Program-made: the position numbers and the translations under genes
DNA from: Spartobacteria bacterium
Lineage (GTDB): Bacteria; Verrucomicrobiota; Verrucomicrobiia; Chthoniobacterales; UBA10450
Assembly (NCBI GenBank): GCA_003169695.1
Contig: PNAS01000029.1
Coordinates: forward strand, 1-51,809
Length of the DNA: 51,809 bases
Direction: 5' to 3'
Shown here: piece by piece, positions 9,136-17,160 of the stretch
Layout: the number at the start of each line of letters is the position of its first letter
Numbering within the stretch: position 1 is the stretch's first letter
The notes under the pieces: model-generated
The model's input: the letters and a program-made list of their open reading frames with translations, nothing else
What the model was told of the DNA's origin: nothing
The model's database searches: none

Positions 9136-9825
9136 TCAGAGTAATCGAACCGCGGTCAAAGCGATGCGGCCTCCGAAGCAGATGTCCACGTCCGCTCCCG
9201 GCGTCTGATGCCGCAGACGGTAATCGCCGGCATAATAGAGACCGGTCTCTGCGTCGTGGCGATAATTGAGCGGCAAGGGCTTTGGATCGAGCGGACACCA
9301 GACGACTTCGGGATTGGCAGCCCCCGAAGGAAGCAGCGGCAGGTTCACATTGTAGAAAAGGCCCGGCTCAACCGGTTTAGCTAACAGCTCGGTGAGGATC
9401 GGGATAACCCAGTTCGCCGCGCGCGTCCAATCGAACTCCACTCCCGCCTTGCGATAATGCGACACCGCCACGCCGGGCCAGCCATGCAATACGGCCTCTC
9501 GCACTGCGGCCACGGTGCCGGAGTAGTGCACGTCGGCTCCCAAATTTGCGCCGTGATTGATACCACTGAGCACCCACTTTGCCTCTGGAACCACCCTGAG
9601 CAGTCCAAGACGGGTGCAGTCCGCCGGCGTGCCGTGAACCGCGTAACGTTTGTCGCCGCGCGGCTCGATCCGGACGCCCTCGTGCCAGGTCACGGCGTGG
9701 CTGACGCCGGATTGCGGCCCGGCGGGGGCCACTATGACCGGATCGCCGAGCGTGCGCGCCGCGCTTAGCAATGCTTCGAGGCCCGCAGCGTCAATGCCAT
9801 CGTCATTGGTGAGGAGAAGCTTCAT
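9136..9825 (-). CDS. surE: 5'/3'-nucleotidase SurE
   Basis: 229 residues, close to the usual SurE length. It begins MKLLLTNDDGIDAAGL, carrying the metal-binding Asp8-Asp9 pair. It also has the family motifs 'APAGPQSGVSHAVT' and 'SGINHGANLGADVHYSGTV', which supply the Ser and Asn metal ligands. SurE is a cytosolic phosphatase that removes phosphate from nucleoside monophosphates in stress or stationary phase. The gene stands alone between the TolB/TPR gene and a response regulator. The start at 9825 is fixed by the conserved N-terminus. Confidence 0.93.
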   Translation of the reverse strand: MKLLLTNDDGIDAAGLEALLSAARTLGDPVIVAPAGPQSGVSHAVTWHEGVRIEPRGDKRYAVHGTPADCTRLGLLRVVPEAKWVLSGINHGANLGADVHYSGTVAAVREAVLHGWPGVAVSHYRKAGVEFDWTRAANWVIPILTELLAKPVEPGLFYNVNLPLLPSGAANPEVVWCPLDPKPLPLNYRHDAETGLYYAGDYRLRHQTPGADVDICFGGRIALTAVRLL

Positions 9826-10129
9826 TCAAAAAACTTGGGAGTTATGGACAAGGGCGTAGGGAGGTGGATCGGTTTGTTCCTCATACGCTATGTAACTTCG
9901 GCGTGACAAGTTGTTGAAGGTTTATCGACAATTGCGCGTGCAGGAGCGGGAAGCTAACAGCAGCGAGATTCTGTCGCCGATGCCGCCCTCCTTCTGAACT
10001 ATGGGATCGGTCAGTGAGGAAGCGGCCCATCGTATGCCCGAACCGACTACTTCGACCTCCGTCGACTTTGTGCCATGTGATGCGACGTCCCTATTATCGC
10101 CACGCCGCCCATTGAAGCGCTCGAGATTC
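9826..10129. other. Intergenic region upstream of surE
   Basis: 304 bases between the start of surE and the stop of the response-regulator gene, both on the minus strand. It should contain the surE promoter. No coding stretch with a sensible start, and no clear hairpin, could be seen. Confidence 0.35.
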
Positions 10130-10504
10130 CTAAGGAGTCGAATTTTTCTCGCCCAAAGCGGATGGTGGCGAAGCGTCATAAAGAGCGGCATAGAGCTGAT
10201 CCAAACGTATAGGCTTTAGCAGCACGGCCAGCGCACCGGAGTCGGCGATCTCCTGCGGCGAGCCGGAAACGAGGATGACCCGGGCGGTCGGATACTTTGC
10301 CACGATGTTGCGGCAGGCTGTCGCGCCGTTGAATTTCGGCATCTGGTAATCCATGAGCACGACGTCTGGTCGATGTCGATCGTAGGCGTGGATGGCCTCC
10401 AGGCCCGAGCCGACAACCTCCACCACCTCATGTTGGCAAAGACGAACAAGCTCGGCCAGCGTGATCCCCACGCTTTTCTGGTCGTCCGCAATCAAGACGC
10501 GCAT
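10130..10504 (-). CDS. Single-domain response regulator (CheY-like), paralogue of the one at 16717
   Basis: 124 residues, just one receiver domain. Asp7-Asp8 form the acidic pocket, Asp52 (in VVLMDYQMP) is the phosphorylation site, Ser80 is the switch residue and Lys98 the conserved lysine. The start at 10504 (MRVLIADDQ) is chosen over a much longer open frame because the paralogue at 16717-17097 starts identically. With no output domain it probably acts by binding a partner, as CheY or Spo0F do. No kinase lies next to it. About 9 bases upstream lies an 18-base leader shared with the paralogue. Confidence 0.9.
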   Translation of the reverse strand: MRVLIADDQKSVGITLAELVRLCQHEVVEVVGSGLEAIHAYDRHRPDVVLMDYQMPKFNGATACRNIVAKYPTARVILVSGSPQEIADSGALAVLLKPIRLDQLYAALYDASPPSALGEKNSTP

Positions 10505-10513
10505 ACTGCAGTC

Positions 10514-10531
10514 GCAGAACTTTCCATGCCA
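10514..10531 (-). promoter_or_regulatory. Leader motif shared with the paralogous response regulator
   Basis: The 18 bases TGGCATGGAAAGTTCTGC (minus strand) recur with one change at 17125-17108, in both cases 9-10 bases upstream of an MRVLIADD start. The match outside the coding region suggests either a recent duplication or a conserved control site. It does not fit sigma-54 spacing (13 rather than 10 bases between GG and GC). Confidence 0.45.
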
Positions 10532-10548
10532 ATCGGGCTCCCGCGGAG

Positions 10549-10710
10549 TTATTTCAATGTGGCATGAAACGCGACATCGAGTTTGTCCCTCCGGCCCTCT
10601 GTCGCTGTCGCCAAATCGGAAGCTGCGTCCGCCGCGGAACTGGCGAGCGCACAAAGGGCCAGCGCGGCGACGAAAGTTGTGAAGCGGAAGGATTTTGGAA
10701 ATGGAGTCAT
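10549..10710 (-). CDS. Small secreted protein (53 residues)
   Basis: A short frame starts at the ATG ending at 10710: MTPFPKSFRFTTFVAALALC and on. It has a basic start, a hydrophobic core (residues 11-24) and an A-x-A-type cleavage region around SSAADAA, then about 25 charged residues and a stop at 10549. That is a textbook Sec signal peptide on a very small mature peptide. It lies directly upstream of the response-regulator gene in the same direction, so the two may share a transcript. No ribosome site is obvious. It could be a real small protein or the remnant of a larger one. Confidence 0.45.
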   Translation of the reverse strand: MTPFPKSFRFTTFVAALALCALASSAADAASDLATATEGRRDKLDVAFHATLK

Positions 10711-10825
10711 GCGGCAAGGTTAGATAGCCCTCTGATTTGTCAAAGCCTTGCACTTTGAATCGCGCGATGGGCGTTGCCGCGGGCAGGCTGCGGCACCGCG
10801 TAAGAATTAGAGCCAGAGTTCCGTG

Positions 10826-10861
10826 ATCGTCGTGGCTTCCGTGATTTTGCGTGAGGCCTGC
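10826..10861. repeat. Direct repeat, copy 1
   Basis: About 36 bases beginning ATCGTCGTGG recur, diverged (roughly three-quarters identical), at 11289-11325 in the same orientation. The two copies flank the small lipoprotein gene. The sequence resembles CACGGAGG-type dispersed repeats of GC-rich soil bacteria on the opposite strand. Confidence 0.45.
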
Positions 10862-10900
10862 TTGCTTGCGCGACGTCCTGTTTGCGATAGAATGGGGGAC

Positions 10901-11089
10901 ATGAAAAAGTCCATCGGCGTTTGCCTTGTCTGCGCGTGTCTATTGGCGTTGGGGTCCTGTGCGAGCGGGCCCGAGAAAATGACTACCACCAGTACGACGA
11001 CGACCAATACCTCTCCGGCCACCACCACTACGCCGGACAGAACCTCCTACTCTACAATGAATGGCCCAATGGGCGGAGCGCCACGTTAG
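10901..11089 (+). CDS. Small Thr-rich lipoprotein
   Basis: 62 residues. The start at 10901 follows a good ribosome site (GGGGGA, 3 bases before the ATG). The first 20 residues form a lipoprotein signal peptide ending in the lipobox LGSC, with the lipidated Cys at about residue 20. The mature part is short, rich in Thr and Ser, and probably unstructured. It is expected to sit on the inner or outer membrane, facing the periplasm. Function unknown. Diverged copies of a ~36-base repeat lie on both sides. Confidence 0.65.
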   Translation: MKKSIGVCLVCACLLALGSCASGPEKMTTTSTTTTNTSPATTTTPDRTSYSTMNGPMGGAPR

Positions 11090-11254
11090 GAACACCCGCG
11101 AAAGCCATCTGGCATTTGTTTCTCGGACGACCCCGGCGATTTGTTGCGGGAAAGTATTCCCGAACTCAGCGAGAAAGAAGTGCTGGGCAGGCAATCGCTC
11201 GGTTAACGGGCGAATTACAGCGGCCTCCGCAGCGAGGTGACCAGTCGCCCGTAG

Positions 11255-11273
11255 CGGCGGTCCATGACCGCCG
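11255..11273. repeat. Perfect hairpin (8-bp stem, 3-base loop)
   Basis: CGGCGGTC, CAT, GACCGCCG: a perfect stem-loop downstream of the lipoprotein gene and before the second direct repeat. There is no T run, so it is more like a REP-type hairpin than a terminator. Confidence 0.4.
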
Positions 11274-11288
11274 ACAGAAGAGCTGCCA

Positions 11289-11325
11289 ATCGTCGTGACC
11301 TCCGTGGCCTTTGTGCGAGGCCTGC
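11289..11325. repeat. Direct repeat, copy 2
   Basis: This is the partner of the repeat at 10826-10861 in the same orientation, just downstream of the aminotransferase stop codon. Confidence 0.45.
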
Positions 11326-11334
11326 GCTCCGACC

Positions 11335-12504
11335 TCAGGCTGTTACCTGACGAAACGCTGACAGAAAAACCTCCATCTCGGCTTTCTTGCCGATGGTGAG
11401 ACGCATGTGATTCGGCAGGGCCGGGAATAATCGGCCAACTTGCACGTTGCGCTGCTTCAGCGCCTGGATCAGCGGGACGACCGGACGCTTCACGTTGAAC
11501 ATGATAAAGTTGGCCTGTGAAGGAATCTGCGTGTAGCCCATCTTGTCGAGCTCGCCGATTACAAAGGCTTTTGCTTCGCTGTTGAGACGACGGCCGTTCG
11601 CGACTTGATCCGGGTCATTCAGACTCGCAATCGCCGCAGTCAGCGCCATGATGTTGACGCTGTCCCAGGATTGATGCGGGCGCATTCGCTCAATCATTTC
11701 CCGTTGCGCGACACAGTAACCGCAGCGCAATCCCGCCATGCCGTAAATTTTCGAGAAAGTGCGCGCGACCATCAGGTTCGCGTTGTCCGTGACCAGCGGG
11801 ATCACACTCTCATAGTCGGGGCTCTCAGCGTAGTGGTGGTAAGCTTCGTCGATCAGGATCATCGTCTGTCGCGGGACTTTGGCGATGAACTCGCGCACAT
11901 CATTCTTCGGCGTGATGCTGGCGGTGGGATTGTTCGGATTGCAAATGTAAATGAGCCCGTCCTTTGCTGCTGCCGCCATCTTGGAAAGATCATGACTAAA
12001 GCTAGCGGTAAGCGGAACTTTCACGTTTTCCGCGCCGTTGACGCTCGCGTGATGGAGGATCGCTTCAAAAGTCGGATCGGCGACGATCAATTTGCCGCGC
12101 CCAGCCGATCCATTATTGCCGCTCGCGGTCGGTCCGGTGAATGCGTCCGCGGAGATCTTTAGAATCTCGCCGGAGCCGTCGCCCAGCAAGATCTGATCGC
12201 GACTGACGCCGTTGATTTTTGCCAGCGTCTCAACCAGCAAATCGGCATGTTCATCGGGATAGCGGCACGCCAGGACGAAGGCGTCGTTCATCGCCTTCAG
12301 TGCGGTCGCTGAAGGCCCGTATGGATTCTCGTTGGAGCTCAAGCGCACGACACCGGCAGTCGCGGGCGAAGGCGCGACGGGTCCTGCTGGTAACTGGCCA
12401 GGCGTCGGCCCCGCAAGAGAAAGTACGGGTCTGGCAACGGCGCACGCCGCACCGGCACCCAACAGTCGCGCAAAATTACGTCGAGAAATAGAGATTGTGT
12501 TCAT
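11335..12504 (-). CDS. HisC-like PLP aminotransferase with a Tat signal
   Basis: 389 residues from the Met at 12504; the nine codons upstream are not needed. Residues 7-15 (SRRNFARLL) carry the twin arginines of a Tat signal peptide, followed by a hydrophobic stretch to about residue 31. The rest is a fold-type I aminotransferase close to histidinol-phosphate aminotransferase: SSNENPYGPS (56-65), CNPNNPT (188-194), Asp219 in DEAYHHY, the PLP lysine Lys252 in TFSKIYG, and Arg260. An exported, folded, cofactor-loaded aminotransferase fits Tat transport. Its substrate outside the cytoplasm is unclear, and a role in histidine synthesis is unlikely because of the export signal. It is transcribed alone. 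Confidence 0.85.
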   Translation of the reverse strand: MNTISISRRNFARLLGAGAACAVARPVLSLAGPTPGQLPAGPVAPSPATAGVVRLSSNENPYGPSATALKAMNDAFVLACRYPDEHADLLVETLAKINGVSRDQILLGDGSGEILKISADAFTGPTASGNNGSAGRGKLIVADPTFEAILHHASVNGAENVKVPLTASFSHDLSKMAAAAKDGLIYICNPNNPTASITPKNDVREFIAKVPRQTMILIDEAYHHYAESPDYESVIPLVTDNANLMVARTFSKIYGMAGLRCGYCVAQREMIERMRPHQSWDSVNIMALTAAIASLNDPDQVANGRRLNSEAKAFVIGELDKMGYTQIPSQANFIMFNVKRPVVPLIQALKQRNVQVGRLFPALPNHMRLTIGKKAEMEVFLSAFRQVTA

Positions 12505-12657
12505 GGAATCTTCGGAGCCCCTTTGACGCATTATTAGATTGTCCCGTAGCCGAATGCGAGACTGAAGTGCGGCAGGTTGTCTTCGGACCGTTCGAGCTGG
12601 CCATCCGCTACGGGTGCAGTCTTGCCGAGCGAAGCGTTTTTGTTCATCGTCCGAAGG

Positions 12658-13158
12658 ATGAACAGGTTCTTGCGCATCCGATTCTTGTTCCTGATCGTCG
12701 CAGCATTTCCGATTTCCGCGCAGGCGACGGACCAGCCAGGAGGAAGCGATCGAAACGCAACACCAGGAGAGTTATTCGAGACGATTGCTCGGATGGACAC
12801 GGCCATCTTCGACGCCTTCAACGCGCATGATGTCGAGCGGTTAATGACGATGTTTACCGACGACCTCGAGTTCTATCACGACACCGGTGGTCTCACTGAT
12901 TACCGGCAGACCCAGGAAAATTTTAAGAAGATGTTTGCGGGAACCCCGGACATACGCAGAGATTTAGTGAAGGGAAGTCTGGAGGTTTATCCCGTCAAAG
13001 ATCATGGTGCCATCGAGATTGGCGAACATCGATTTTGCCATAAGGAGAATAGCAAAGACGAATGTGGCATCTTCAAGTTCGCCATGATCTGGCGGAAAAG
13101 TGGTGAGTCGTGGAAAATTTCTCGCGTAATCAGTTACGGGCACCAGCCTCCGCACTAG
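12658..13158 (+). CDS. Secreted DUF4440/SnoaL-like (NTF2 fold) protein
   Basis: 166 residues from the ATG at 12658. Residues 1-22 form a Sec signal peptide (FLFLIVAAFPISAQA). The mature part fits the DUF4440 pattern: 'MDTAIFDAFNAHDVERLMTM' then 'FTDDLEFYHDTGGL', a later 'GEHRF', and the closing 'WKISRVISYGH' strand. These cone-shaped domains bind small molecules or act as isomerase-like enzymes. No specific function can be assigned. The start has an AAGG directly before the ATG, with poor spacing; an upstream TTG is possible. It is divergent from the aminotransferase gene. Confidence 0.75.
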   Translation: MNRFLRIRFLFLIVAAFPISAQATDQPGGSDRNATPGELFETIARMDTAIFDAFNAHDVERLMTMFTDDLEFYHDTGGLTDYRQTQENFKKMFAGTPDIRRDLVKGSLEVYPVKDHGAIEIGEHRFCHKENSKDECGIFKFAMIWRKSGESWKISRVISYGHQPPH

Positions 13159-13253
13159 GCCACCGCGTAGTGCGCGGCGCCGGCGACATCCCTGACGCGG
13201 TAGTAATTGGCGCGCAGATGGGCTTCACGTTCTAAGACCGAAACATCACGATT

Positions 13254-14660
13254 GTGGACGCTCCTTCTTCCGAACACGGGCCCGCGCCCGATCCGCGGCT
13301 TGCCCCGAGAAAAAGCATGTTCGTTTTGGACGACGGCAGGAATGTCCTGTTCGTCTTTGTGCTCCTCATCCTGCTATTTGCCCTGTGGGGATTCTGCAAC
13401 GGGATGATCGACGTGATGGACAAGCACTTTCAGGAAGAGCTGCACCTGTCGTTGTCGCAATCGGCCTGGGTGCAGTTCGCGCACTACCTTGGTTACTTCC
13501 TGATGGCATTGCCCGCTGGGTGGCTGGCGACCAAACTCGGTTACAAAGGCGGCATTATTACGGGTCTCTTGATGGTGGCAATCGGCGGATTCTGGTTTAT
13601 TCCGGCGACGCACATCGCGTCCTTCTGGGCGTTCTTGCTTGGTGTTTGCGTCATCGCCGCTGGTCTCACTTTCCTCGAGACGATCGCCAATCCCTACACG
13701 ACCGTTCTCGGGCCGATCCAGTTCGCGGCGACCCGCATCAATCTCGCGCAATCCTGCAACGGCATTGGCCTACTGCTCGGGCCTGTCGCGGGTGGCATGT
13801 TTTTCTATTCCAAGAACGCGGCGGGGCAGAGCACCGGCAGCGCGAACCTTTGGATTCCTTACGCCTTCATTGGGGGCGCGGTCATCGTTCTCGCGATCAT
13901 CTTCTACTTTGCGAATGTCCCCGACATCAAAATGGAGGACGACTACCACCTCGATGATCCGGCCGCGACGAACGTGTCGCATTCGATGTGGTCGCACCCG
14001 CACTTTTGGATGGCTGTCCTCGCACAATTTCTCTATGTGGCAGCGCAGGCCGGCATCTTCAGCTTCTTCATCAACTACATGACCTCGCAGGTTCCGCCGG
14101 TCCCCGCTGCGTGGAGCTCTCCCCGCGCCGGCTCGGGTTGGTTCGGCGGTTGGTTTGAAACACACCAAAACGGCGCGCTTGGCTTTAGCAATAAGGCCGC
14201 GTCGAACCTGGCCTCGTTAGGCTTTCTCTGCTTTCTCATCGGCCGTTTCACGGGCTCCGCCATTTTGAAGAAGTTCGCTGCGCATAAAGTGCTCGGATTC
14301 TATTCAGCCGCGGCAGTCGTGCTTTGCCTGCTGATCTTTCTGAAGCTGGGCTGGGTGTCGGTGGCTTGCGTTTTCCTCACGTATTTCTTCATGTCTATCA
14401 TGTTCCCGACGATCTTCGCCCTTGGGATCTTCGGCCTCGGCGAGCGGGCGAAAAGGGCTTCTTCTTTCATTGTCATGGCGATCATGGGCGGCGCAATTCT
14501 GCCAAAGGTCATGGGCCATGTGGCCGACTCATACGATCTCTCCCGCGGCTTCATCGTGCCGATGCTCTGCTTCGCGTTCGTCGCAGCGTATGGATTCATG
14601 TGGCCGAAGCTGAGCGGTGCTGAGGGGATGCAGGGCGTGTCAACTTCGCGCGGGCACTGA
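13254..14660 (+). CDS. FucP-family MFS sugar permease
   Basis: 468 residues with about 12 membrane helices. The segment 'ALWGFCNGMIDVMDKHFQEEL', 'GYFLMALPAGWLATKLGYKGGI' and 'FLETIANPYTTVLG' is typical of the L-fucose:H+ symporter (FucP)/hexose permease family, in which acidic and Asn residues of helix 1 and 4 bind sugar and protons. The first gene of a three-gene run with a cupin and a PfkB kinase, so it probably imports the sugar that the kinase phosphorylates. The start is a GTG at 13254; the Met at residue 22 (13317) is a reasonable alternative. Whether the sugar is fructose, fucose or another hexose cannot be read. Confidence 0.88.
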   Translation: MDAPSSEHGPAPDPRLAPRKSMFVLDDGRNVLFVFVLLILLFALWGFCNGMIDVMDKHFQEELHLSLSQSAWVQFAHYLGYFLMALPAGWLATKLGYKGGIITGLLMVAIGGFWFIPATHIASFWAFLLGVCVIAAGLTFLETIANPYTTVLGPIQFAATRINLAQSCNGIGLLLGPVAGGMFFYSKNAAGQSTGSANLWIPYAFIGGAVIVLAIIFYFANVPDIKMEDDYHLDDPAATNVSHSMWSHPHFWMAVLAQFLYVAAQAGIFSFFINYMTSQVPPVPAAWSSPRAGSGWFGGWFETHQNGALGFSNKAASNLASLGFLCFLIGRFTGSAILKKFAAHKVLGFYSAAAVVLCLLIFLKLGWVSVACVFLTYFFMSIMFPTIFALGIFGLGERAKRASSFIVMAIMGGAILPKVMGHVADSYDLSRGFIVPMLCFAFVAAYGFMWPKLSGAEGMQGVSTSRGH

Positions 14661-14663
14661 GCA

Positions 14664-15200
14664 ATGGGCGCGTCCTTTCAACTCAATCACGAGAAGCTGG
14701 CGTCCGATCCGCGGTTTGCGGAGCTCGGCACTGCACTCGGCGCGCTTTCGCCGATCGAGTCCGAGGAAACTTTCAACCGCTACTGCCGTGAAGCGTGTCG
14801 GCTGTGGAGTAGCCACTTTCGCGATCCGGTCGGAGAAACCTCATCGCGTTTTCCCGAGCTCCTCGAGAGAATCGAGCGCCGCGGTGAAGGCGTCATCAAA
14901 ACGGACTGGGGTGGCGTGGTCGTGACGCTGCACGAACATCCGCGCGTGGAGAAGTTTCTCGTGATTCGCGAAGGCGGATATCTTGCGCTCGAGATGCACG
15001 AGCAAAAGGATGAGCGGCTTGAGGTGAAGGAAGGCGCTGGACTTGTTCTGCGGAGACGGCCTAACGAGCGAGTGCTTACGGCCGAATTGCTTAAGCGGGG
15101 CAGCAAGTTCCATTTCAAGCCGGGCGTGGAGCATTGCCTCATCGGAACCGAGAACCTGCTCGTCTTCGAGCGATCCGTTGATCCGAAGGGAATGGATTAA
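14664..15200 (+). CDS. Cupin-like protein of a sugar cassette
   Basis: 178 residues. The first 80 are helical; the rest looks like one cupin barrel, with His112 and Glu118/120 (MHEQKDERLEV) as possible metal ligands and His157 in the second motif (FKPGVEHCLIG). The arrangement resembles phosphomannose isomerase-like cupins. It starts 3 bases after the permease stop, so it is probably translationally coupled. Its place between a hexose permease and a kinase suggests sugar binding, isomerisation or epimerisation. That is an inference from context. Confidence 0.6.
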   Translation: MGASFQLNHEKLASDPRFAELGTALGALSPIESEETFNRYCREACRLWSSHFRDPVGETSSRFPELLERIERRGEGVIKTDWGGVVVTLHEHPRVEKFLVIREGGYLALEMHEQKDERLEVKEGAGLVLRRRPNERVLTAELLKRGSKFHFKPGVEHCLIGTENLLVFERSVDPKGMD

Positions 15201-15235
15201 GACCTGATCTTCATCTACGAACCAGACGTCGACTG

Positions 15236-16153
15236 ATGAACGCGGAATTCTTCGCCTTTGGTGAGATACTCTGGGATTGCCTGCCATCAGGAAGACACGC
15301 GGGTGGCGCTCCCTTCAATGTCACCGCACACCTTGCGCAAATCGGCGTCTCGGCATCTCTCATCTCCTGCATCGGCAGAGACGCCCTGGGCGACGAGATT
15401 TTGAAAGTCGCTCAAGACAAAGAGGTCAATACGGAGTTTGTGACGCGGGCGCGGATCGGCCTTGGCACTGGCACCGTGCTCGTAACCGTGGATGCCAATG
15501 GCAACGCGACCTACGAGCTCGTGCAACCAGCGGCTTGGGACGAGATCAGGGTTTCTGCGGAAGCACTCGAGGCTGTCTCGAAAGCGCGCGCGTTGATTTA
15601 CGGCTCGCTCGCCGGCCGCTCGCCCTACAACCTCGACCAGTTGGATCGCCTGCTCTCTGTGAAGGGTCCATTGAAATTCTTCGACGTAAATTTGCGTCCG
15701 CCTTTTGCCGATGCGCCGCTCGTCGTGCAATTGGCCAAGCGCGCTGATGTCCTGAAGCTTAATGACGGTGAAGTCGGTCAGCTCACTTCGTGGCTGCGAA
15801 CAGGCGAGATGAAGCACGAGACCCCTCGCAACGCAGCGGCAATTACCAGCGCTTGCGCCATCATCGCAGAGGCAACGAACGTTTCCCGCATTTGCGTCAC
15901 ACTGGCGGAAGAAGGTGCGGCGCTGTGGGAGCGCGGCAAACTCGTGACCGCTCCGGCTCCCAAGATTGTCGTGAAGGATACGGTCGGGGCAGGGGACGCA
16001 TTCATGGCTGGATTGATGGTTGGGCTGACTCGCGGAACCGACACGCGCAAAGTTTTGGAGAACGCCTGCCGCCTGGGTGCTTTCGTCGCTTCACACCACG
16101 GCGCCACGCCCTTGCTCCCACCGGAGATCATAGCGGAATTCACGAACGCGTAG
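15236..16153 (+). CDS. PfkB-family carbohydrate kinase (fructokinase-like)
   Basis: 305 residues, the standard length. The N-terminal 'GEILWDCLPSGRHAGGAPFNVTAHLAQIG' region and the C-terminal signature DTVGAGDAFMAGLM, with catalytic base Asp254, are both present. PfkB enzymes phosphorylate sugars with ATP in the cytosol. The 'GE.LWD.lP.G...GGAP.N' opening is common in fructokinases. It is the last gene of the permease-cupin-kinase run, 35 bases after the cupin, and so likely gives fructose-6-phosphate or a similar product for glycolysis. Confidence 0.9.
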   Translation: MNAEFFAFGEILWDCLPSGRHAGGAPFNVTAHLAQIGVSASLISCIGRDALGDEILKVAQDKEVNTEFVTRARIGLGTGTVLVTVDANGNATYELVQPAAWDEIRVSAEALEAVSKARALIYGSLAGRSPYNLDQLDRLLSVKGPLKFFDVNLRPPFADAPLVVQLAKRADVLKLNDGEVGQLTSWLRTGEMKHETPRNAAAITSACAIIAEATNVSRICVTLAEEGAALWERGKLVTAPAPKIVVKDTVGAGDAFMAGLMVGLTRGTDTRKVLENACRLGAFVASHHGATPLLPPEIIAEFTNA

Positions 16154-16175
16154 CGGTTTCGCGAATACTGGAACA

Positions 16176-16682
16176 ATGAGCCAAGAGACCAGAATGATGC
16201 ATCTCCCGGCGGATCCCGCCGATGTGGCGTCAATCGACGCCATCATTGCTGCTGCGTACGAGGTGATTTCCGGTCCCGCGGGGCAGAAGCGTGATTGGGA
16301 TCGCGAGCGCTCGTTGTTCATCCCGGGCGCGCGTCTGATTCCGACTACGAAAACCGCCGGCGAGATGAACCAGGATGGAACGATCACGCCGCAGGTGCTG
16401 GACGTCGATGGCTACATCGAGCGGTCGCGTGATTACCTGGAGAAAAATGGATTCTTCGAGAAGGAGATTGCGCGGCGGACGGAGCAATTCGGACACATCG
16501 CGCATGTCTGGAGCACCTACGAGTCGCGGCACAGAGAGGACGATCCTAACCCGTTCATGCGCGGGATCAACAGCATCCAGTTGCTCTATGACGAAAGCCG
16601 TTGGTGGATCGTCACGGTCTATTGGCAGCACGAGAGCCCGGAGGAGCCGATTCCAGAGAAGTACCGGAAGAGTGGCGAATGA
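16176..16682 (+). CDS. NTF2-like/SnoaL-type protein
   Basis: 168 residues without a signal peptide. The pattern 'DVASIDAIIAAAYEVISG', 'LFIPGARLIP', 'FFEKEIARRTEQFGHIAHVWSTYESR' and 'INSIQLLYDESRWWIVTVYWQHE' matches cytosolic NTF2-like domains (DUF4440 relatives) that form small dimeric cones. It follows the kinase by 22 bases and may belong to the same transcript, but nothing ties it to sugar metabolism. The start may be the Met at residue 7 or 8. Confidence 0.7.
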   Translation: MSQETRMMHLPADPADVASIDAIIAAAYEVISGPAGQKRDWDRERSLFIPGARLIPTTKTAGEMNQDGTITPQVLDVDGYIERSRDYLEKNGFFEKEIARRTEQFGHIAHVWSTYESRHREDDPNPFMRGINSIQLLYDESRWWIVTVYWQHESPEEPIPEKYRKSGE

Positions 16683-16716
16683 CGAGTAGGGGAGATCAAA
16701 AACCAGCGGAAACCGC

Positions 16717-17097
16717 TCAGGAGTTCCGACAAGTCGGCGCTTCTCCGTCCGACGGTGCGGGAGCGCTCAACAGAATCTTTAGTCTGGCCAGATCGATTGG
16801 TTTGGACAAGACGGCGATCGCACCGGAGTGGCTGAGCTCTTCGGCCCCGGCTACCCCGGAAACCAGGATGACGTTTGCCGCCGGATATCTCGACAAGATG
16901 TTCCGGCAAGCGGTCGCGCCATTGAGCCGCGGCATATAGTAATCCATCAAAACCATGTCGGGACGATGGCGGTGGTAGGCCTGAATCGCTTCAAAACCCG
17001 AGCCGACAACTTCAACGACCTCGTGATCGCACTTGGAAACGAGGTCCGCGAGTGTCGTACCGACGCTTCGTTGGTCGTCGGCTATGAGCACGCGCAT
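16717..17097 (-). CDS. Single-domain response regulator (CheY-like), paralogue of the one at 10130
   Basis: 126 residues. It is strikingly similar to the regulator at 10130-10504: MRVLIADDQ start, Asp52 phosphorylation site (MVLMDYYMP), Ser80, Lys99, and shared stretches such as HEVVEVVGSG, EAI.AY.RHRPD and NGATACRNI. A Met eight codons upstream is in frame, but the shared start of the two genes argues for 17097. There is no output domain and no adjacent kinase. The C-terminal tail differs between the two. They probably arose by duplication and may answer different kinases. Confidence 0.9.
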   Translation of the reverse strand: MRVLIADDQRSVGTTLADLVSKCDHEVVEVVGSGFEAIQAYHRHRPDMVLMDYYMPRLNGATACRNILSRYPAANVILVSGVAGAEELSHSGAIAVLSKPIDLARLKILLSAPAPSDGEAPTCRNS

Positions 17098-17107
17098 GGA
17101 CGATTTT

Positions 17108-17125
17108 GCAGAACATTCCATGCCA
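17108..17125 (-). promoter_or_regulatory. Leader motif shared with the regulator at 10130
   Basis: This is the second copy of the 18-base leader (17 of 18 bases identical to 10531-10514), 10 bases before the start codon. See the first copy for interpretation. Confidence 0.45.
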
Positions 17126-17160
17126 GCGCACCGATTATTGCTCTGGCCCTTTTTGTGATA

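Noticed and set aside
10514..10531. Sigma-54 promoter in the shared regulator leader
   Set aside because: The GG and GC doublets are 13 bases apart instead of 10, in both copies.
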